Made by a program: the position numbers and the translations under genes. A model generated the notes under the pieces. It saw nothing but the letters and a program-made list of their open reading frames with translations. It was not told where the DNA came from and did not search any database. Positions 34,319 through 43,445 of a stretch of 64,000 bases of DNA are shown here, one piece after another. This DNA is from Demequina gelatinilytica (GTDB taxonomy: Bacteria > Actinomycetota > Actinomycetes > Actinomycetales > Demequinaceae): assembly GCF_000971115.1 (NCBI RefSeq), contig NZ_BBLV01000008.1, positions 1-64,000 of the forward strand, given 5' to 3'. Each line of letters opens with the position of its first letter. Positions within the stretch are counted from its first letter, which is position 1.

Positions 34319-35293
34319 TTAGTTCTCCTTGAGCCAGGCGGCGAGCTCGAGCGCCGCGTAGGTGACGATGATGTCCGCGCCGGCACGGCGCATCGAGGTG
34401 AGGGCCTCGAGATGCGAGGCACGGCGGTCCAGCCAGCCGTTCGCGGCCGCCGCCTCGATCTGGGCGTACTCGCCCGAGACGTGGTACGCGGCGACGGGCA
34501 CGCGCGACTGCGCGGCGACCTCGGCCACCACGTCGAGGTACGGCAGGGCCGGCTTCACCATGACGATGTCGGCGCCCTCGAGCTCGTCGAGCTCGGCCTC
34601 GTGGAGGCCCTGCCTGCCGTTCGCCGGGTCGATCTGGTAGGTCCGGCGGTCGCCCTGGAGCTGGCTGTCGACGGCCTCGCGGAACGGGCCGTAGAAGGCC
34701 GAGGCGTACTTGCCGGCGTAGGCGAGCAGCGAGACGTCGGTGAGGCCCTCCGCCTCGAGCGCATCGCGCACCACGGCCACCTGGTGGTCCATCATGCCGC
34801 TGAGGCCCAGCACGTGGGCGCCGGCCCGTGCCTGGGCGAGCCCCATCTCGGCGTAGATCGCGAGCGTCGCGTCGTTGTCGACCCTGCCGTCCGAGGACAG
34901 CACGCCGCAGTGGCCGTGATCCGTGAACTCGTCGAGGCACAGGTCCGCCATGATGACCAGCCTGTCCCCCGCCGCGTCCGCCGCGGCGCGGATGGCGCGG
35001 TTGAGGATCCCGTCCGGCGAGACGGCGCCCGAGCCCTCGGCGTCGCGCACCGACGGGATCGCGAACAGCATGAGGCCGCCGATCCCGGCCTCGACCGCGG
35101 ACTCGACCAGCGCGGGCACCGCGGCGAGCGGGTGCTGCGAGATGCCCGGGAGCGACGTGATGGGGCGCGCCTCCGTGAGGTCCTCGTGGATGAAGACGGG
35201 CCACACAAGCTCCGCGGCATGCGGGCGCACCTCGCGGACCAGGCGGCGCATCGCCGGGGTGGTGCGCAGGCGTCGGGGGCGGTAGGAGGTCAT
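34319..35293 (-). CDS. hemB: Porphobilinogen synthase (delta-aminolevulinate dehydratase)
   Basis: 324 aa. It joins two aminolevulinates. Starts YRPRRLRTTPAMRRLV. The metal site segment reads ADLCLDEFTDHGHCG, with two cysteines and an Asp where E. coli has three cysteines. The active-site lysines lie in YAGKYASAFYGPFR and MVKPALPYLD. GAGGGAG lies upstream of the ATG. It lies 11 bp after hemD. Confidence 0.97.
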   Translation of the reverse strand: MTSYRPRRLRTTPAMRRLVREVRPHAAELVWPVFIHEDLTEARPITSLPGISQHPLAAVPALVESAVEAGIGGLMLFAIPSVRDAEGSGAVSPDGILNRAIRAAADAAGDRLVIMADLCLDEFTDHGHCGVLSSDGRVDNDATLAIYAEMGLAQARAGAHVLGLSGMMDHQVAVVRDALEAEGLTDVSLLAYAGKYASAFYGPFREAVDSQLQGDRRTYQIDPANGRQGLHEAELDELEGADIVMVKPALPYLDVVAEVAAQSRVPVAAYHVSGEYAQIEAAAANGWLDRRASHLEALTSMRRAGADIIVTYAALELAAWLKEN

Positions 35294-35304
35294 GCAGTTC
35301 TCCC

Positions 35305-36081
35305 TCAGGCGTCGGTCGTGTCGGCAGCGGCGAGCGCCGCGTCGAGCGCGGCCCTGATTCCAGCGTAGGTGGGCGTCTGGGCCACGGCGTCCACCGTGAG
35401 TCCCGCCGCACGCGCCCCCGCCTCCGTGGTGCGCCCGATCGCGATGATCAGCGTCCCGGGCGCGATCTCGGGGCAGGCCGCCGAGAACCGCTCCGCCACG
35501 GATCCCGAGGTCAGCAGCACCGCGTCGATCGCTCCGGCCGCGACGGCGGCGACCGTCGCATCGTCCGGCCCGGGGCCGTCGACGGTCCGGTACGCCTCGA
35601 CCGTCTCGACGCTCCATCCCTTGCGCTCGAGGCCTCGCCGGAGCACCGGCGAGGCGAGGTTGCCCAGCGGCGCGAGGACCCGCCCCGGGCCGTCCGGCAT
35701 CTCGGCGACGATGCCGCGCGCATCGTGGCGCCCGGTCGGCACCAGGTCGATCGCGAGCCCGACGGACGCGCACACGCCGCGTGTGGCCTCGCCCACCGTG
35801 GCGACGCGCGCGCCGGGCTGCGGCTCGCCGAGCGAGCGGCCGTGCGAGCGTGCGATGCGGTCCATCGCGAGCACCGCGTTGCGGCTCGTCACCGCCATCC
35901 AGTCGTAGCGGCCGTCGAGCCACGCGAGGGTCGCGGTCTCGAGCGCTCTCTGGTCCTCGGGACCACCGATCGCGATGAACGCGACCGAGGTCACCCTCGC
36001 GCCCTCGGCGGCGAGCTCGTCCGCGAAGGCGGTCCGCTCGGCGGTCACCGGCACCAGCAGGCGCCGCCCGGCGAGGGTCAT
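35305..36081 (-). CDS. hemD: Uroporphyrinogen-III synthase
   Basis: 258 aa, weakly conserved family. LAGRRLLVPVTAERTAFADEL at the start, a central VEAYRTV segment, and VLLTSGSVAERF and IAIGRTTEAGARAAGLTVD in the second domain are typical. It closes the tetrapyrrole ring that serves both heme and the siroheme branch encoded at 21650-24687. ATG at 36081 overlaps the hemC stop. Confidence 0.92.
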   Translation of the reverse strand: MTLAGRRLLVPVTAERTAFADELAAEGARVTSVAFIAIGGPEDQRALETATLAWLDGRYDWMAVTSRNAVLAMDRIARSHGRSLGEPQPGARVATVGEATRGVCASVGLAIDLVPTGRHDARGIVAEMPDGPGRVLAPLGNLASPVLRRGLERKGWSVETVEAYRTVDGPGPDDATVAAVAAGAIDAVLLTSGSVAERFSAACPEIAPGTLIIAIGRTTEAGARAAGLTVDAVAQTPTYAGIRAALDAALAAADTTDA

Positions 36082-36995
36082 GCGCGGCCCATGAGGCGCT
36101 CGGCGCCGCGGCCCAGGAGCGAGAAGCCGCTCGAGCGGCCGATCGACGCCGCCTCGGCCACCACGCCCATGTTGCGCTCGTTGAGCGCGAGCGTGCCGTC
36201 GGTCGAGATCACGCGCGTGTGGAGGGTGAGGCGCCCGCGCCGCACCGTCGCATGCGCCGCGACCGGGGCGGCGCATCCCGCATCGAGCACGCGGAGCGCC
36301 TCGCGCTCCGCGGTCACGCACGCCCGCGTCTCGGCGTGGTCGAGCGTCGCGAGGAGGCTGCGGAGCTCCTCGGGCGCGTCCTCCCGGATCTCGACCGCGA
36401 GCGCGCCCTGCCCGGGAGCCGGGACCATGTCTGTGACCGCGAGCGGAGCGGTCGCGTCGTCGGAGCGGCCCAGGCGGTTGAGGCCCGCGGCCGCGAGGAG
36501 GACGCCGTCGAGATCGTCGCCGATGTGGCCGAGCCGGGTGTCGACGTTCCCGCGCAGCGGGCGGATGTCGAGGTCGGGGCGCATCGCCAGCAGCTGCGAC
36601 CCACGCCGCGGCGAGCCGGTCCCGATCGCCGCGCCCGCGGGCAGCTCCTCGAGCGTGCGCCCGTCGGTGCACAGCACGTCCCGGGGGTCCTCGCGCTCGG
36701 GGATCGCGACCACCTCGAGGCCGGAGTAGGGCTGGGTCGGGACGTCCTTGAGCGAGTGGACGATGAAGTCGCACTCCCCGGCGAGCAGCGCCTCGCGAAG
36801 CGCCGTGACGAACACCCCCGTCTGGGACAGCCCCACCAGCGAGCCTCGGTCCACGTCGCCCTTGGTGGTCACCTTCACCAGCTCGACGGTCGCCTCGGAG
36901 CCCGCGGCCGCGGCCGCCGCGACCACCGCGTCGGCGAACTGCCCGGACTGTGCCGTCGCGAGCGCGGATCCACGGGTGCCCAGGCGGAGATTCAT
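36078..36995 (-). CDS. hemC: Hydroxymethylbilane synthase (porphobilinogen deaminase)
   Basis: 305 aa. LRLGTRGSALATAQSG at the start, VHSLKDVPT, IGTGSPRRGSQLL, RPLRGNVDTRL, and the dipyrromethane-binding Cys in LDAGCAAPVAAHA (near residue 236) are all intact. ATG at 36995 is the family-typical start. A possible promoter lies at 37003-37032, so transcription may begin here, though the preceding MFS gene ends only 40 bp upstream. Confidence 0.97.
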   Translation of the reverse strand: MNLRLGTRGSALATAQSGQFADAVVAAAAAAGSEATVELVKVTTKGDVDRGSLVGLSQTGVFVTALREALLAGECDFIVHSLKDVPTQPYSGLEVVAIPEREDPRDVLCTDGRTLEELPAGAAIGTGSPRRGSQLLAMRPDLDIRPLRGNVDTRLGHIGDDLDGVLLAAAGLNRLGRSDDATAPLAVTDMVPAPGQGALAVEIREDAPEELRSLLATLDHAETRACVTAEREALRVLDAGCAAPVAAHATVRRGRLTLHTRVISTDGTLALNERNMGVVAEAASIGRSSGFSLLGRGAERLMGRA

Positions 36996-37002
36996 GCCAC
37001 CC

Positions 37003-37032
37003 AGGGTAACGAAGCGGTGACGGGACCCCGAA
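37003..37032 (-). promoter_or_regulatory. Candidate hemC promoter
   Basis: TTCGGG (37027-37032) and TACCCT (37003-37008) with an 18-base spacer on the minus strand, seven bases before the hemC ATG. Confidence 0.3.
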
Positions 37033-37035
37033 CCC

Positions 37036-38250
37036 TCAGCGGCGGTAGCCCGGCCCGACGAACACGAGCACGATCGCGACGAGCGAGAGCGCCAAGGCGA
37101 TCCACGCGGGGGCGACATAGCCCCAGCCCGCGCCGATCACGACCGCACCCAGGCCCGTGCCCACGACCGTGGCCGCGTTGAGCGCCGCGTGCGAGATCGC
37201 CGCTCCGAGCGAGGGCGACGTGTGGGTCGCATCCATGAGGTGCGCCTGCGCCGCCTGCGAGAAGGTCTGGATGAACAGCCCGAGCAGCACGAGTGCGACG
37301 ATCACGGGCCAGCCGAGCTCTCCCACGAGCCCCAGCACCAGCAGCGTCGCCGCGACCCCGATGATGCCCACGCGCGAGGTGAGCAGCACCGAGCGGTCGG
37401 TGAGCCGGCCGCCCACGTAGGCGCCGGCCGTCATGCCGAGCCCGAACAGCGCGAGCACCACCGTGACCGTGCGCGGCGCGAAGCCGTTGGTGTCCTCGAG
37501 CAGCGGCACCATGTACGACTGCACGGCGCCGAGGCCCGCGAACCCGACCGTGACCGTGAGGATCGCGGTCCACAGGATGCGCCCGCGCAGCGCCGCGAGC
37601 TCGGTGCGGAAGCCCGCGCCCTGCGTGCCTGGCACGGACGGCACGAACGCCCACATGAGCGCGAGGCCTGTCAGCCCGACGGCCGCCACCACCCAGAACG
37701 CGACGCGCCAGCCGGCCTGGACCGAGATCCACTGCATCGCGGGGATGCCGACCACGGCCGCGGCCGTGAGCCCGTACATGATGGTCGCGATGACCTTGCC
37801 GCGCTTCTCCACGCCGAGCGCGAGCACCCCGACGTAGGAGGCGCTGCCCAGCAGCGCTCCATGCGGGAGGCCGGCGAGCAGGCGCGCCGCGAACAGCGTC
37901 TCCACCGTCGGCGCGAGCGCCGTGAGCGCGGACGTCACCACGAAGATCGCGGACATCGTGAGGAGCAGGTGCCGCCGGTTCCAGGCCGCGAGCCCCACCA
38001 TGATGAGCGGGGCGCCGATCACCACGCCGAGCGCGTACGCGACGATGGTCCAGCCGATCATGTCGACCGTGGTGCCCAGGTCGCTCACCTGGTCCTGGAT
38101 GACACCGGCCGCGCCTCCCTGCGAGAGGCTGATCCCGAAGCCGGCGATCACGAAGCCGGCGAGGACGAGCGCGGGATGCGCGGCATGGGCGGAGCGCGGC
38201 AGGAGCCAGCGCGGTGCACCGGCCTCGGAGGCCGGGGGCAGAGCGGTCAT
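37036..38250 (-). CDS. MFS exporter, DHA1-like (arabinose-efflux/AraJ type)
   Basis: 404 aa with about 12 hydrophobic helices. Typical DHA1 motifs: GWTIVAYALGVVIGAPL in helix 2, ARLLAGLPHGALLGSASYVGV in helix 4, a loop GGRLTDRSVL. The substrate is unknown. It overlaps the DtxR-type regulator by one base (TGATG), so metal-controlled export is a reasonable guess, but this is context only. Confidence 0.88.
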   Translation of the reverse strand: MTALPPASEAGAPRWLLPRSAHAAHPALVLAGFVIAGFGISLSQGGAAGVIQDQVSDLGTTVDMIGWTIVAYALGVVIGAPLIMVGLAAWNRRHLLLTMSAIFVVTSALTALAPTVETLFAARLLAGLPHGALLGSASYVGVLALGVEKRGKVIATIMYGLTAAAVVGIPAMQWISVQAGWRVAFWVVAAVGLTGLALMWAFVPSVPGTQGAGFRTELAALRGRILWTAILTVTVGFAGLGAVQSYMVPLLEDTNGFAPRTVTVVLALFGLGMTAGAYVGGRLTDRSVLLTSRVGIIGVAATLLVLGLVGELGWPVIVALVLLGLFIQTFSQAAQAHLMDATHTSPSLGAAISHAALNAATVVGTGLGAVVIGAGWGYVAPAWIALALSLVAIVLVFVGPGYRR

Positions 38251-38921
38251 CAGGAGCCTTGCGTGACGAGCCACACCGCCGAGGCGGTGGAGGGCGGGAC
38301 GACGATGCGGGCCGCCTCGTCGGTCTCCACGAGGATCCCGCCGGACGGATCGGGGCCATGCACCCGGATCGAGGCGTCCACGGTCAATCCTAGGGACGCG
38401 AGGTCCCTGAGGACGGCCGGGTCGGCGTCGGACAGGCGTGCGACCGTCCAGGCACCCGGGACGGCATCCGTCAGGTTGGTCCCGTCCAGCGTGACGATTC
38501 GGCCGGTCGCGGACGGGATGGGGTCGCCATGGGGGTCGCGCGTGGGGTGGCCCAGCAGCGAGTCGATCGCGTCGATCATCCGTGAGGAGCACGCGTGCTC
38601 GAGCACCTCGGCCTCGTCATGCACCTCGTCCCAGCCGTAGCCCAGCTGGGTCACCAGGAACGTCTCGATCAACCGGTGACGGCGCACCATGTCGAGCGCG
38701 CGCCGCTCCCCCTCCGCGGTCAACGTGATCGCGCCGTAGGGCTCGTGGTCGAGCAGGCCCGCCGCGACGAGCTTGCGGACGTTCTCGGACACCGTGGGAG
38801 CGGACACCCCGAGGCGCTCCGCGAGCGCCTTGGTGGTGACCGGCGCGTCGGACCACTCGGTCGCGCTCCACACGATCTTGACGTAGTCCTGCGCCGTCGC
38901 GGTCAGCGGTGCCTCGGCCAT
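38250..38921 (-). CDS. DtxR/MntR family metal-dependent transcriptional regulator
   Basis: 223 aa. Winged helix (about residues 5-65: TKALAERLGVSAPTVSENVRKL), dimer and metal domain (about 66-140; EVHDEAEVLEHACS contains the Glu/His/Cys ligands) and a C-terminal SH3-like domain (about 150-222). It should bind Fe(II) or Mn(II) and repress metal-linked genes. It lies four bases downstream of copC and overlaps the MFS gene. Which metal it senses cannot be told from the sequence. Confidence 0.92.
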   Translation of the reverse strand: MAEAPLTATAQDYVKIVWSATEWSDAPVTTKALAERLGVSAPTVSENVRKLVAAGLLDHEPYGAITLTAEGERRALDMVRRHRLIETFLVTQLGYGWDEVHDEAEVLEHACSSRMIDAIDSLLGHPTRDPHGDPIPSATGRIVTLDGTNLTDAVPGAWTVARLSDADPAVLRDLASLGLTVDASIRVHGPDPSGGILVETDEAARIVVPPSTASAVWLVTQGS

Positions 38922-38925
38922 CGCG

Positions 38926-39525
38926 TCAGTCCTGCCGGCGCTGGCGCAGCGCGATCGACAGCGCGATGGCCCCGGCTGCGACCACGCCGATGATCACGTA
39001 CACCGCCGGGTTGGGGCCCACCTCCTCGTACACCGTCACATGCGGGCTCGGGCTGGTGGTGATCACGGGGCCGGACACCGCGGACGCCTCGGCGGACGCG
39101 GACGGGCTCGGGGACACGGATGCCGTCGGCTCCGCCGTGGCGGCCGCCTCGGGCGGCGCGTACGTGAACGTCACCTCGCCCTCGATGGGGTGGCCGTCGG
39201 CCGACACGACGCGGAAGGCGAGGATGTTCTCCCCCGCCGCGAGCGCATCGTCCGGCACCGGCGCGCTGATGACCTCGGTGACGGGCTCGGCGATCTCCAG
39301 CGCGGTCCGGGTCCCGTCGGGCGCCACGATCGCGAGCTCGTTGCCGATGTCGAGCAGCTGCTCGGTGAACTCGAGCGAGACCTCGGCGAGCTCGGTGACG
39401 GTCTCGCCCTCCTCGGGAGAGGACGCGACGAGCGCCGTGTGGGCCGAGGCCGGGGCCGCGACGATGACGGCGGCGGCGAGGGCCGCCACCAGGGCGGCCA
39501 GAGACGCGGGGATCGTGCGGGGCAT
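38926..39525 (-). CDS. CopC domain secreted protein with C-terminal membrane anchor
   Basis: 199 aa. Signal peptide about residues 1-27 (cut before HTALVASSPEEGE), giving a mature N-terminal His that in the CopC family binds copper. The CopC domain runs to about 122, with the second His in VVSADGHPIEGEVTF. A Ser/Pro/Ala linker follows, then one membrane helix (about 172-192) and an RQRRQD tail. Usual partner CopD is absent here. ATG at 39525 has GGGAGGATC upstream. Divergent from the glycosyltransferase operon, with a small hairpin (39542-39559) between. Confidence 0.9.
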   Translation of the reverse strand: MPRTIPASLAALVAALAAAVIVAAPASAHTALVASSPEEGETVTELAEVSLEFTEQLLDIGNELAIVAPDGTRTALEIAEPVTEVISAPVPDDALAAGENILAFRVVSADGHPIEGEVTFTYAPPEAAATAEPTASVSPSPSASAEASAVSGPVITTSPSPHVTVYEEVGPNPAVYVIIGVVAAGAIALSIALRQRRQD

Positions 39526-39639
39526 GCCCCGATCCTCCCACGAAGGCCCAGGAGCCTTCACGCAACCGTCATCCGACCGTCACGCGACATCAAGCGCGAC
39601 GCAACCGCCGGTTCGCCTGAGCCCCGAACACTGACGCAT

Positions 39640-40761
39640 GTGAAGGTCGCGCTGGTCGCAGAGTCGTTCCTGCCGCACACGAACGGCGTCACGCATTCGC
39701 TGCTGCGGGTGCTCGATCACCTCGCCGCCCGCGGCGACGAGGCGGTCGTCATCGCCCCCGAGGCCCCCGGTGCCCCGGACACGGTCGCGGGGGCGCGCAT
39801 CGTCCATGTCCCAGCCGTCGGCTGGCCCGGCTACCGGGACGTGCGCGTCGCGTTGTCGAGCGTGCGTCGGCTCACGCGCCTCCTCGGCGACCTCGCGCCC
39901 GACGTGGTGCACCTCGCCTCGCCCTTCGTGCTCGGCTGGGCCGCGGTGCGCGCCGCCGCGGACCTGGGGATCCCTACCGTGGCGATCTACCAGACCGACG
40001 TGCCGTCCTACGCGGCCGCATACGGGATGCCGTGGGGCGAGCCTCTGCTGTGGACGCGGGTGCGCCACATCCACGGCGCGGCGGACGTCACGCTCGCGCC
40101 CTCGACGGCGGCCATGGGGCAACTCGAGGCGCTCGGGGTCGAGCGGCTCGGGCTGTGGCCGCGAGGGGTCGACACCGTGCGGTTCGATCCCGCGCACCGT
40201 GACGACGCGCTGCGCGCCCGATGGGCGCCGCGCGGCGAGGTCGTCGTGGGGTACGTGGGCCGGCTCGCACCGGAGAAGCGCGTGGGCGACCTCGCGGGGG
40301 TCGCGCGCATGGACGGCGTACGGCTCGTGGTGATCGGCGAGGGCCCCGAGGGCGCGCGGCTGCGTCGCGCGATGCCACGCGCGGAGTTCGCCGGCTTCCT
40401 GGGCGGCGGCGAGCTCGCGCGCGCCGTCGCGAGCCTCGACGTCATGGTCCACCCGGGCGAGCTGGAGACCTTCGGGCAGTCGGTGCAGGAGGCGCTCGCC
40501 TCCGGCGTGCCCGTGGTCGCGCCCCGGCGCGGCGGGCCCATCGACCTCATCGATCACGGCGCGAACGGCTACCTGTACGCCCCTGGTCGGCTCGACGAGC
40601 TCGAGGCCGCGGTCGCCGAGCTGGTCGCGTTCGAGGACCTGCGCGCGCTCCAGGGCGCCCACGCGCGGATCTCGGTCGAGGGCCGTACATGGCCGCGCGT
40701 GTGCGCGGCGCTCACGCGCCACTACGAGGGCGCGATCGCGGCGCGGGCGGTACGGCGATGA
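39640..40761 (+). CDS. Glycosyltransferase, GT4-like (MgtA/PimB type)
   Basis: 373 aa, GT-B fold. N-domain: VALVAESFLPHTNGVTHSL, then the acceptor-side YQTDVPSYAAAYG. C-domain: VGYVGRLAPEKRVGDLAGV and the nucleotide-sugar-binding E-x7-E motif in ELETFGQSVQEALASG. This resembles actinobacterial GDP-mannose-dependent mannosyltransferases acting on membrane lipids. GTG at 39640 is the first possible start (ATG two bases earlier is followed by a stop). No ribosome binding site is seen; AACACT seven bases upstream is a degenerate -10. First of three coupled genes. Confidence 0.87.
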   Translation: MKVALVAESFLPHTNGVTHSLLRVLDHLAARGDEAVVIAPEAPGAPDTVAGARIVHVPAVGWPGYRDVRVALSSVRRLTRLLGDLAPDVVHLASPFVLGWAAVRAAADLGIPTVAIYQTDVPSYAAAYGMPWGEPLLWTRVRHIHGAADVTLAPSTAAMGQLEALGVERLGLWPRGVDTVRFDPAHRDDALRARWAPRGEVVVGYVGRLAPEKRVGDLAGVARMDGVRLVVIGEGPEGARLRRAMPRAEFAGFLGGGELARAVASLDVMVHPGELETFGQSVQEALASGVPVVAPRRGGPIDLIDHGANGYLYAPGRLDELEAAVAELVAFEDLRALQGAHARISVEGRTWPRVCAALTRHYEGAIAARAVRR

Positions 40762-41882
40762 GGATCGCGCAGCTCGCCAACTTCTACGGTCCGCGCTCCG
40801 GCGGCCTGCGGACCGCGCTGCAGGCCTTGGGCCGCGGCTACGTCGGCGCCGGCGACGAGGTCCTGCTCGTGGTGCCGGGAGGCTCCGACTCGGTCGCCGA
40901 GACCCCTCATGGCAGCGTCGTGACGCTTCACAGCCCCGTGCTGCCGCACAGCGGCGGCTACCGCGTCATCACCAGGCTGGGCGCCGTCATGGACCTGCTC
41001 TCGGCCTTCTCCCCCGACGTGCTCGAGGTGTCCGACCGCACCACGCTCGCGCACCTCGGGCCCTGGGCCCGCGAGCGCGGGACCGCCACCGCGTTCCTCG
41101 CGCACGAGCGTGTGAGCGGAGTCCTCGACACCGCGCTGCGGGGACGCGCGGCGGGGTCGGTCGCACGCCTCACCGAGGCGCACTCGCGATGGATCGCGCG
41201 CCGGTTCGACACGGTGGTCGCCACCACGGCCTATGCGGGCGCGGAGCTCGCGGCGGTGGGCGCGCGCGTCGAGACGGTGCCGCTCGGGGTCGACCTCGAC
41301 CGCTTCCATCCGCGCCATGCGGACGCCGCCACGCGCCGCCGCCATGCGCCCGACGACGTCCCGCTGCTGGTCATGGCCTCGCGCCTGTCCCGCGAGAAGC
41401 GCCCCGACCTCGCGATCGACGCGGTGCGCGAGCTGGCCCGGCGCGGTCGACCCGTGCGCCTGGTGGTCGCGGGGAGCGGACCGCTCGAGGGGCGCATGCG
41501 CCGCATGGCCGCGAACCTCCCCGTCGAGGCCCTGGGGTTCGTGGACGACCGGGACCGCTTCGCCTCCCTGCTCGCCTCCGCCGATGCGGTGCTCGCGCCG
41601 GGACCGATCGAGACCTTCGGGCTCGCGGCGCTCGAGGCGCTCGCCTCGGGCACCCCGACCGTGGTGAACGCCGCCTCCGCGCTGCCCGAGGTGGTCGGCG
41701 ACGCGGGGCTCGCCGCGGAAGGCACGCCGGGCGCCTTCGCGGACGCGATCGAGACATTGCTCGCGCGCGACGGGCGCGAGCGGCGGCTCGACGCCCGCGC
41801 GCGAGCCGTGCAGCTCCCGTGGTCGAGCACGGTGTCCCGCATGCGCGAGATCCATGCACGGACGCTGACGGGGGCGCGATGA
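40758..41882 (+). CDS. Glycosyltransferase, GT4-like, second in operon
   Basis: 374 aa. Starts RIAQLANFYGPRSGGLRTALQ. Has LEVSDRTTLAHLGPWARERG in the N-domain, VPLGVDLDRFHP, VMASRLSREKRPDLAIDAV, and the PIETFGLAALEALASGTPTV motif. It probably uses an activated sugar different from the first enzyme's or acts on its product. ATG at 40758 overlaps the first gene, and its stop overlaps the SGNH hydrolase start. The gene pair suggests stepwise glycolipid or wall-glycan assembly. Confidence 0.88.
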   Translation: MRIAQLANFYGPRSGGLRTALQALGRGYVGAGDEVLLVVPGGSDSVAETPHGSVVTLHSPVLPHSGGYRVITRLGAVMDLLSAFSPDVLEVSDRTTLAHLGPWARERGTATAFLAHERVSGVLDTALRGRAAGSVARLTEAHSRWIARRFDTVVATTAYAGAELAAVGARVETVPLGVDLDRFHPRHADAATRRRHAPDDVPLLVMASRLSREKRPDLAIDAVRELARRGRPVRLVVAGSGPLEGRMRRMAANLPVEALGFVDDRDRFASLLASADAVLAPGPIETFGLAALEALASGTPTVVNAASALPEVVGDAGLAAEGTPGAFADAIETLLARDGRERRLDARARAVQLPWSSTVSRMREIHARTLTGAR

Positions 41883-42652
41883 CCGGCCCGCGCATCGTCG
41901 CGCTCGGCGACTCGATCACGCTCGGGGTCGGGGACGGCGTCCAGCGCACCTGGGGCGAGGTCGGCTGGGCGGCCCACACTGCGGCGGCGCTGGAGGCCTC
42001 GGCCTTCCTCAACCTCGCGGCCAACGGCGTGCGCGCGCGGGAGATGCTCGAGCACCAGGTGCCGCTCGCGCTCGCCGCGCGGCCCGATGCGGTGCTGCTC
42101 ACGGTCGGCGGCAACGATGTGCTGCGGGGGGACTTCTCCCCGGTCGACGTCGAGCGTGCGCTGCGCGCCGCGATCGACCGGCTCGCACGGCCCGGACGAC
42201 GCATCGTCACGGTGTCGCTCGACCGCATCGGGCTGTTCGACCTGGCTCCGCGCCGGGTGGCCGAGGCCATGGCGAGACGCGTCGGCGAGGCGAACGCCGC
42301 GATCGCGCGCGCCGTCGCGCTCACGGATGTCGAGGTGATCGACGGCGCCACCCTGCTCGCGTCGCTCGGTCGGCGCGCATGGCACATCGACCGGATCCAC
42401 CCCTCGCCGCTCGGCCATCGCGCCCTGGCGCGGGAGGCGGCCTCGCTGCTCGCCCGGGACTGGGGGCCGTGCGGGGCGGTGCCCGCGCCGCCCGCGCCGC
42501 CGGGCCGCGCCGCCGTGGCCGCATGGCTCGCCGTCAACGGCGTGCCGTGGGCCGTCAAGCGCAGCCGGGACCTCATCCCTCAGGTCACGATGGTGGTCGC
42601 GCGCGAGCTGCGTGACGAGCGGCGCGCGGCAAGGCGTCCCGCGGACGCGTGA
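41879..42652 (+). CDS. SGNH/GDSL hydrolase
   Basis: 257 aa, no signal peptide. Catalytic motifs: block I VALGDSITLGVGD (Ser near 11), block II Gly in LNLAANG, block III VGGNDVLRG, block V DRIHPSPLGHRAL (Asp and His). It should remove or transfer an acyl group. Coupled to the two glycosyltransferases, it may edit acyl groups on the same glycolipid. The C-terminal 60 residues are basic and not part of the hydrolase core. A strong bidirectional hairpin follows. Confidence 0.9.
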   Translation: MTGPRIVALGDSITLGVGDGVQRTWGEVGWAAHTAAALEASAFLNLAANGVRAREMLEHQVPLALAARPDAVLLTVGGNDVLRGDFSPVDVERALRAAIDRLARPGRRIVTVSLDRIGLFDLAPRRVAEAMARRVGEANAAIARAVALTDVEVIDGATLLASLGRRAWHIDRIHPSPLGHRALAREAASLLARDWGPCGAVPAPPAPPGRAAVAAWLAVNGVPWAVKRSRDLIPQVTMVVARELRDERRAARRPADA

Positions 42653-42666
42653 GGTGCGGGCGCACC

Positions 42667-42694
42667 AGGGGCGGGGCCGCGCGGCCCCGCCCCT
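42667..42694. terminator. Bidirectional GC-rich hairpin
   Basis: Twelve-base arms (AGGGGCGGGGCC and complement) around a GCGC loop, between the convergent SGNH hydrolase and first DoxX-like gene. Three further pairs follow one mismatch. Confidence 0.8.
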
Positions 42695-42709
42695 CGTGCG
42701 TCCAGCCTG

Positions 42710-43288
42710 CTAGACCAGCCAGGTGTTGCTCCCCACGAGCCCGCGCCACCATCGTCCGAGGCCGATGGTCTGGTGCTCGAGCTCGACCCACACCACGGCG
42801 AAGATGGTCAGGATGTAGATGAGGTGCTCATCCAGGACCGGGTTGGTCGACACCGGCATCTGGGTCATGTACATGAACAGCAGCATGAGGCCGCCCGCCC
42901 AGGCGGCGACCTTGGTGCCGATGCCCAGCATGAGCGCGAGGCCCACGCCCAGCAGGCCCAGCATGAACGGCCAGTCGGTCCACCGCTGACCGCCCAGGTC
43001 GACGAAGAAGTCGTGGAACGGGCTGTTGACGTTGCCCGCGTAGACCAGGTAGCCCTCGGTGACGTGGCCGCCGTTGACCCACGCGCTGTCGCACATGGCG
43101 TCGATGGTGAACGAGCCGTCCTCCGCGGTGGTGCGGCACGTCGAGAACCCGAGGCCGAGGAGCTTGTCCAGGAAGGCCCAGAGGAAGTAGAAGCCGAGCG
43201 CGATACGCGTCACGCTCAACATGGCCCAGCCGAACCCGCTTCGGCTGGTCGAGCTGCTGGTTGCTGTCGTCGGTTCGGTCGTTTCCAT
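42710..43288 (-). CDS. DoxX-like membrane protein, copy 1
   Basis: 192 aa. Four hydrophobic helices (about residues 25-42, 95-118, 120-140, 148-170). Between helix 1 and 2 is a long outside loop with two cysteines (STCRT and MCDSAW) and the segments GHVTEGYLVY and NSPFHDFFVDLG. The family is loosely related to DoxX/DoxD (thiosulfate:quinone oxidoreductase subunits), but no catalytic partner is present, and the true role is unknown. GGGAGG precedes the ATG at 43288. It is a close paralog of the next gene (most of the core is identical). Confidence 0.78.
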   Translation of the reverse strand: METTEPTTATSSSTSRSGFGWAMLSVTRIALGFYFLWAFLDKLLGLGFSTCRTTAEDGSFTIDAMCDSAWVNGGHVTEGYLVYAGNVNSPFHDFFVDLGGQRWTDWPFMLGLLGVGLALMLGIGTKVAAWAGGLMLLFMYMTQMPVSTNPVLDEHLIYILTIFAVVWVELEHQTIGLGRWWRGLVGSNTWLV

Positions 43289-43396
43289 CACTGCCTCCCG
43301 GGTGAGATGCGAATGCGGTTCGTATCGGCGGGCTCCCTTGTCCGCTTCGTCCACGCTACCCCCGTTTGCCTGCGTTCGTGCTGGAACGCAACGAAA

Positions 43397-43428
43397 ACGG
43401 GGCCCCGCGCCGTGGCGCGGGACCCCGT
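43397..43428 (-). terminator. Rho-independent terminator after second DoxX-like gene
   Basis: Fourteen-base stem with one C/A mismatch and a four-base loop, followed on the minus strand by TTTTCGTT. It ends the 43446-44027 transcript and insulates copy 1. Confidence 0.85.
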
Positions 43429-43445
43429 GAGAACTGCCGTGGTGG

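Noticed and set aside
34896-34960. HemB metal site with an Asp in place of one cysteine
   Set aside because: I recall this Cys-x-Asp ... Cys pattern in other actinobacterial HemB proteins, so it is probably normal variation and not a defect.
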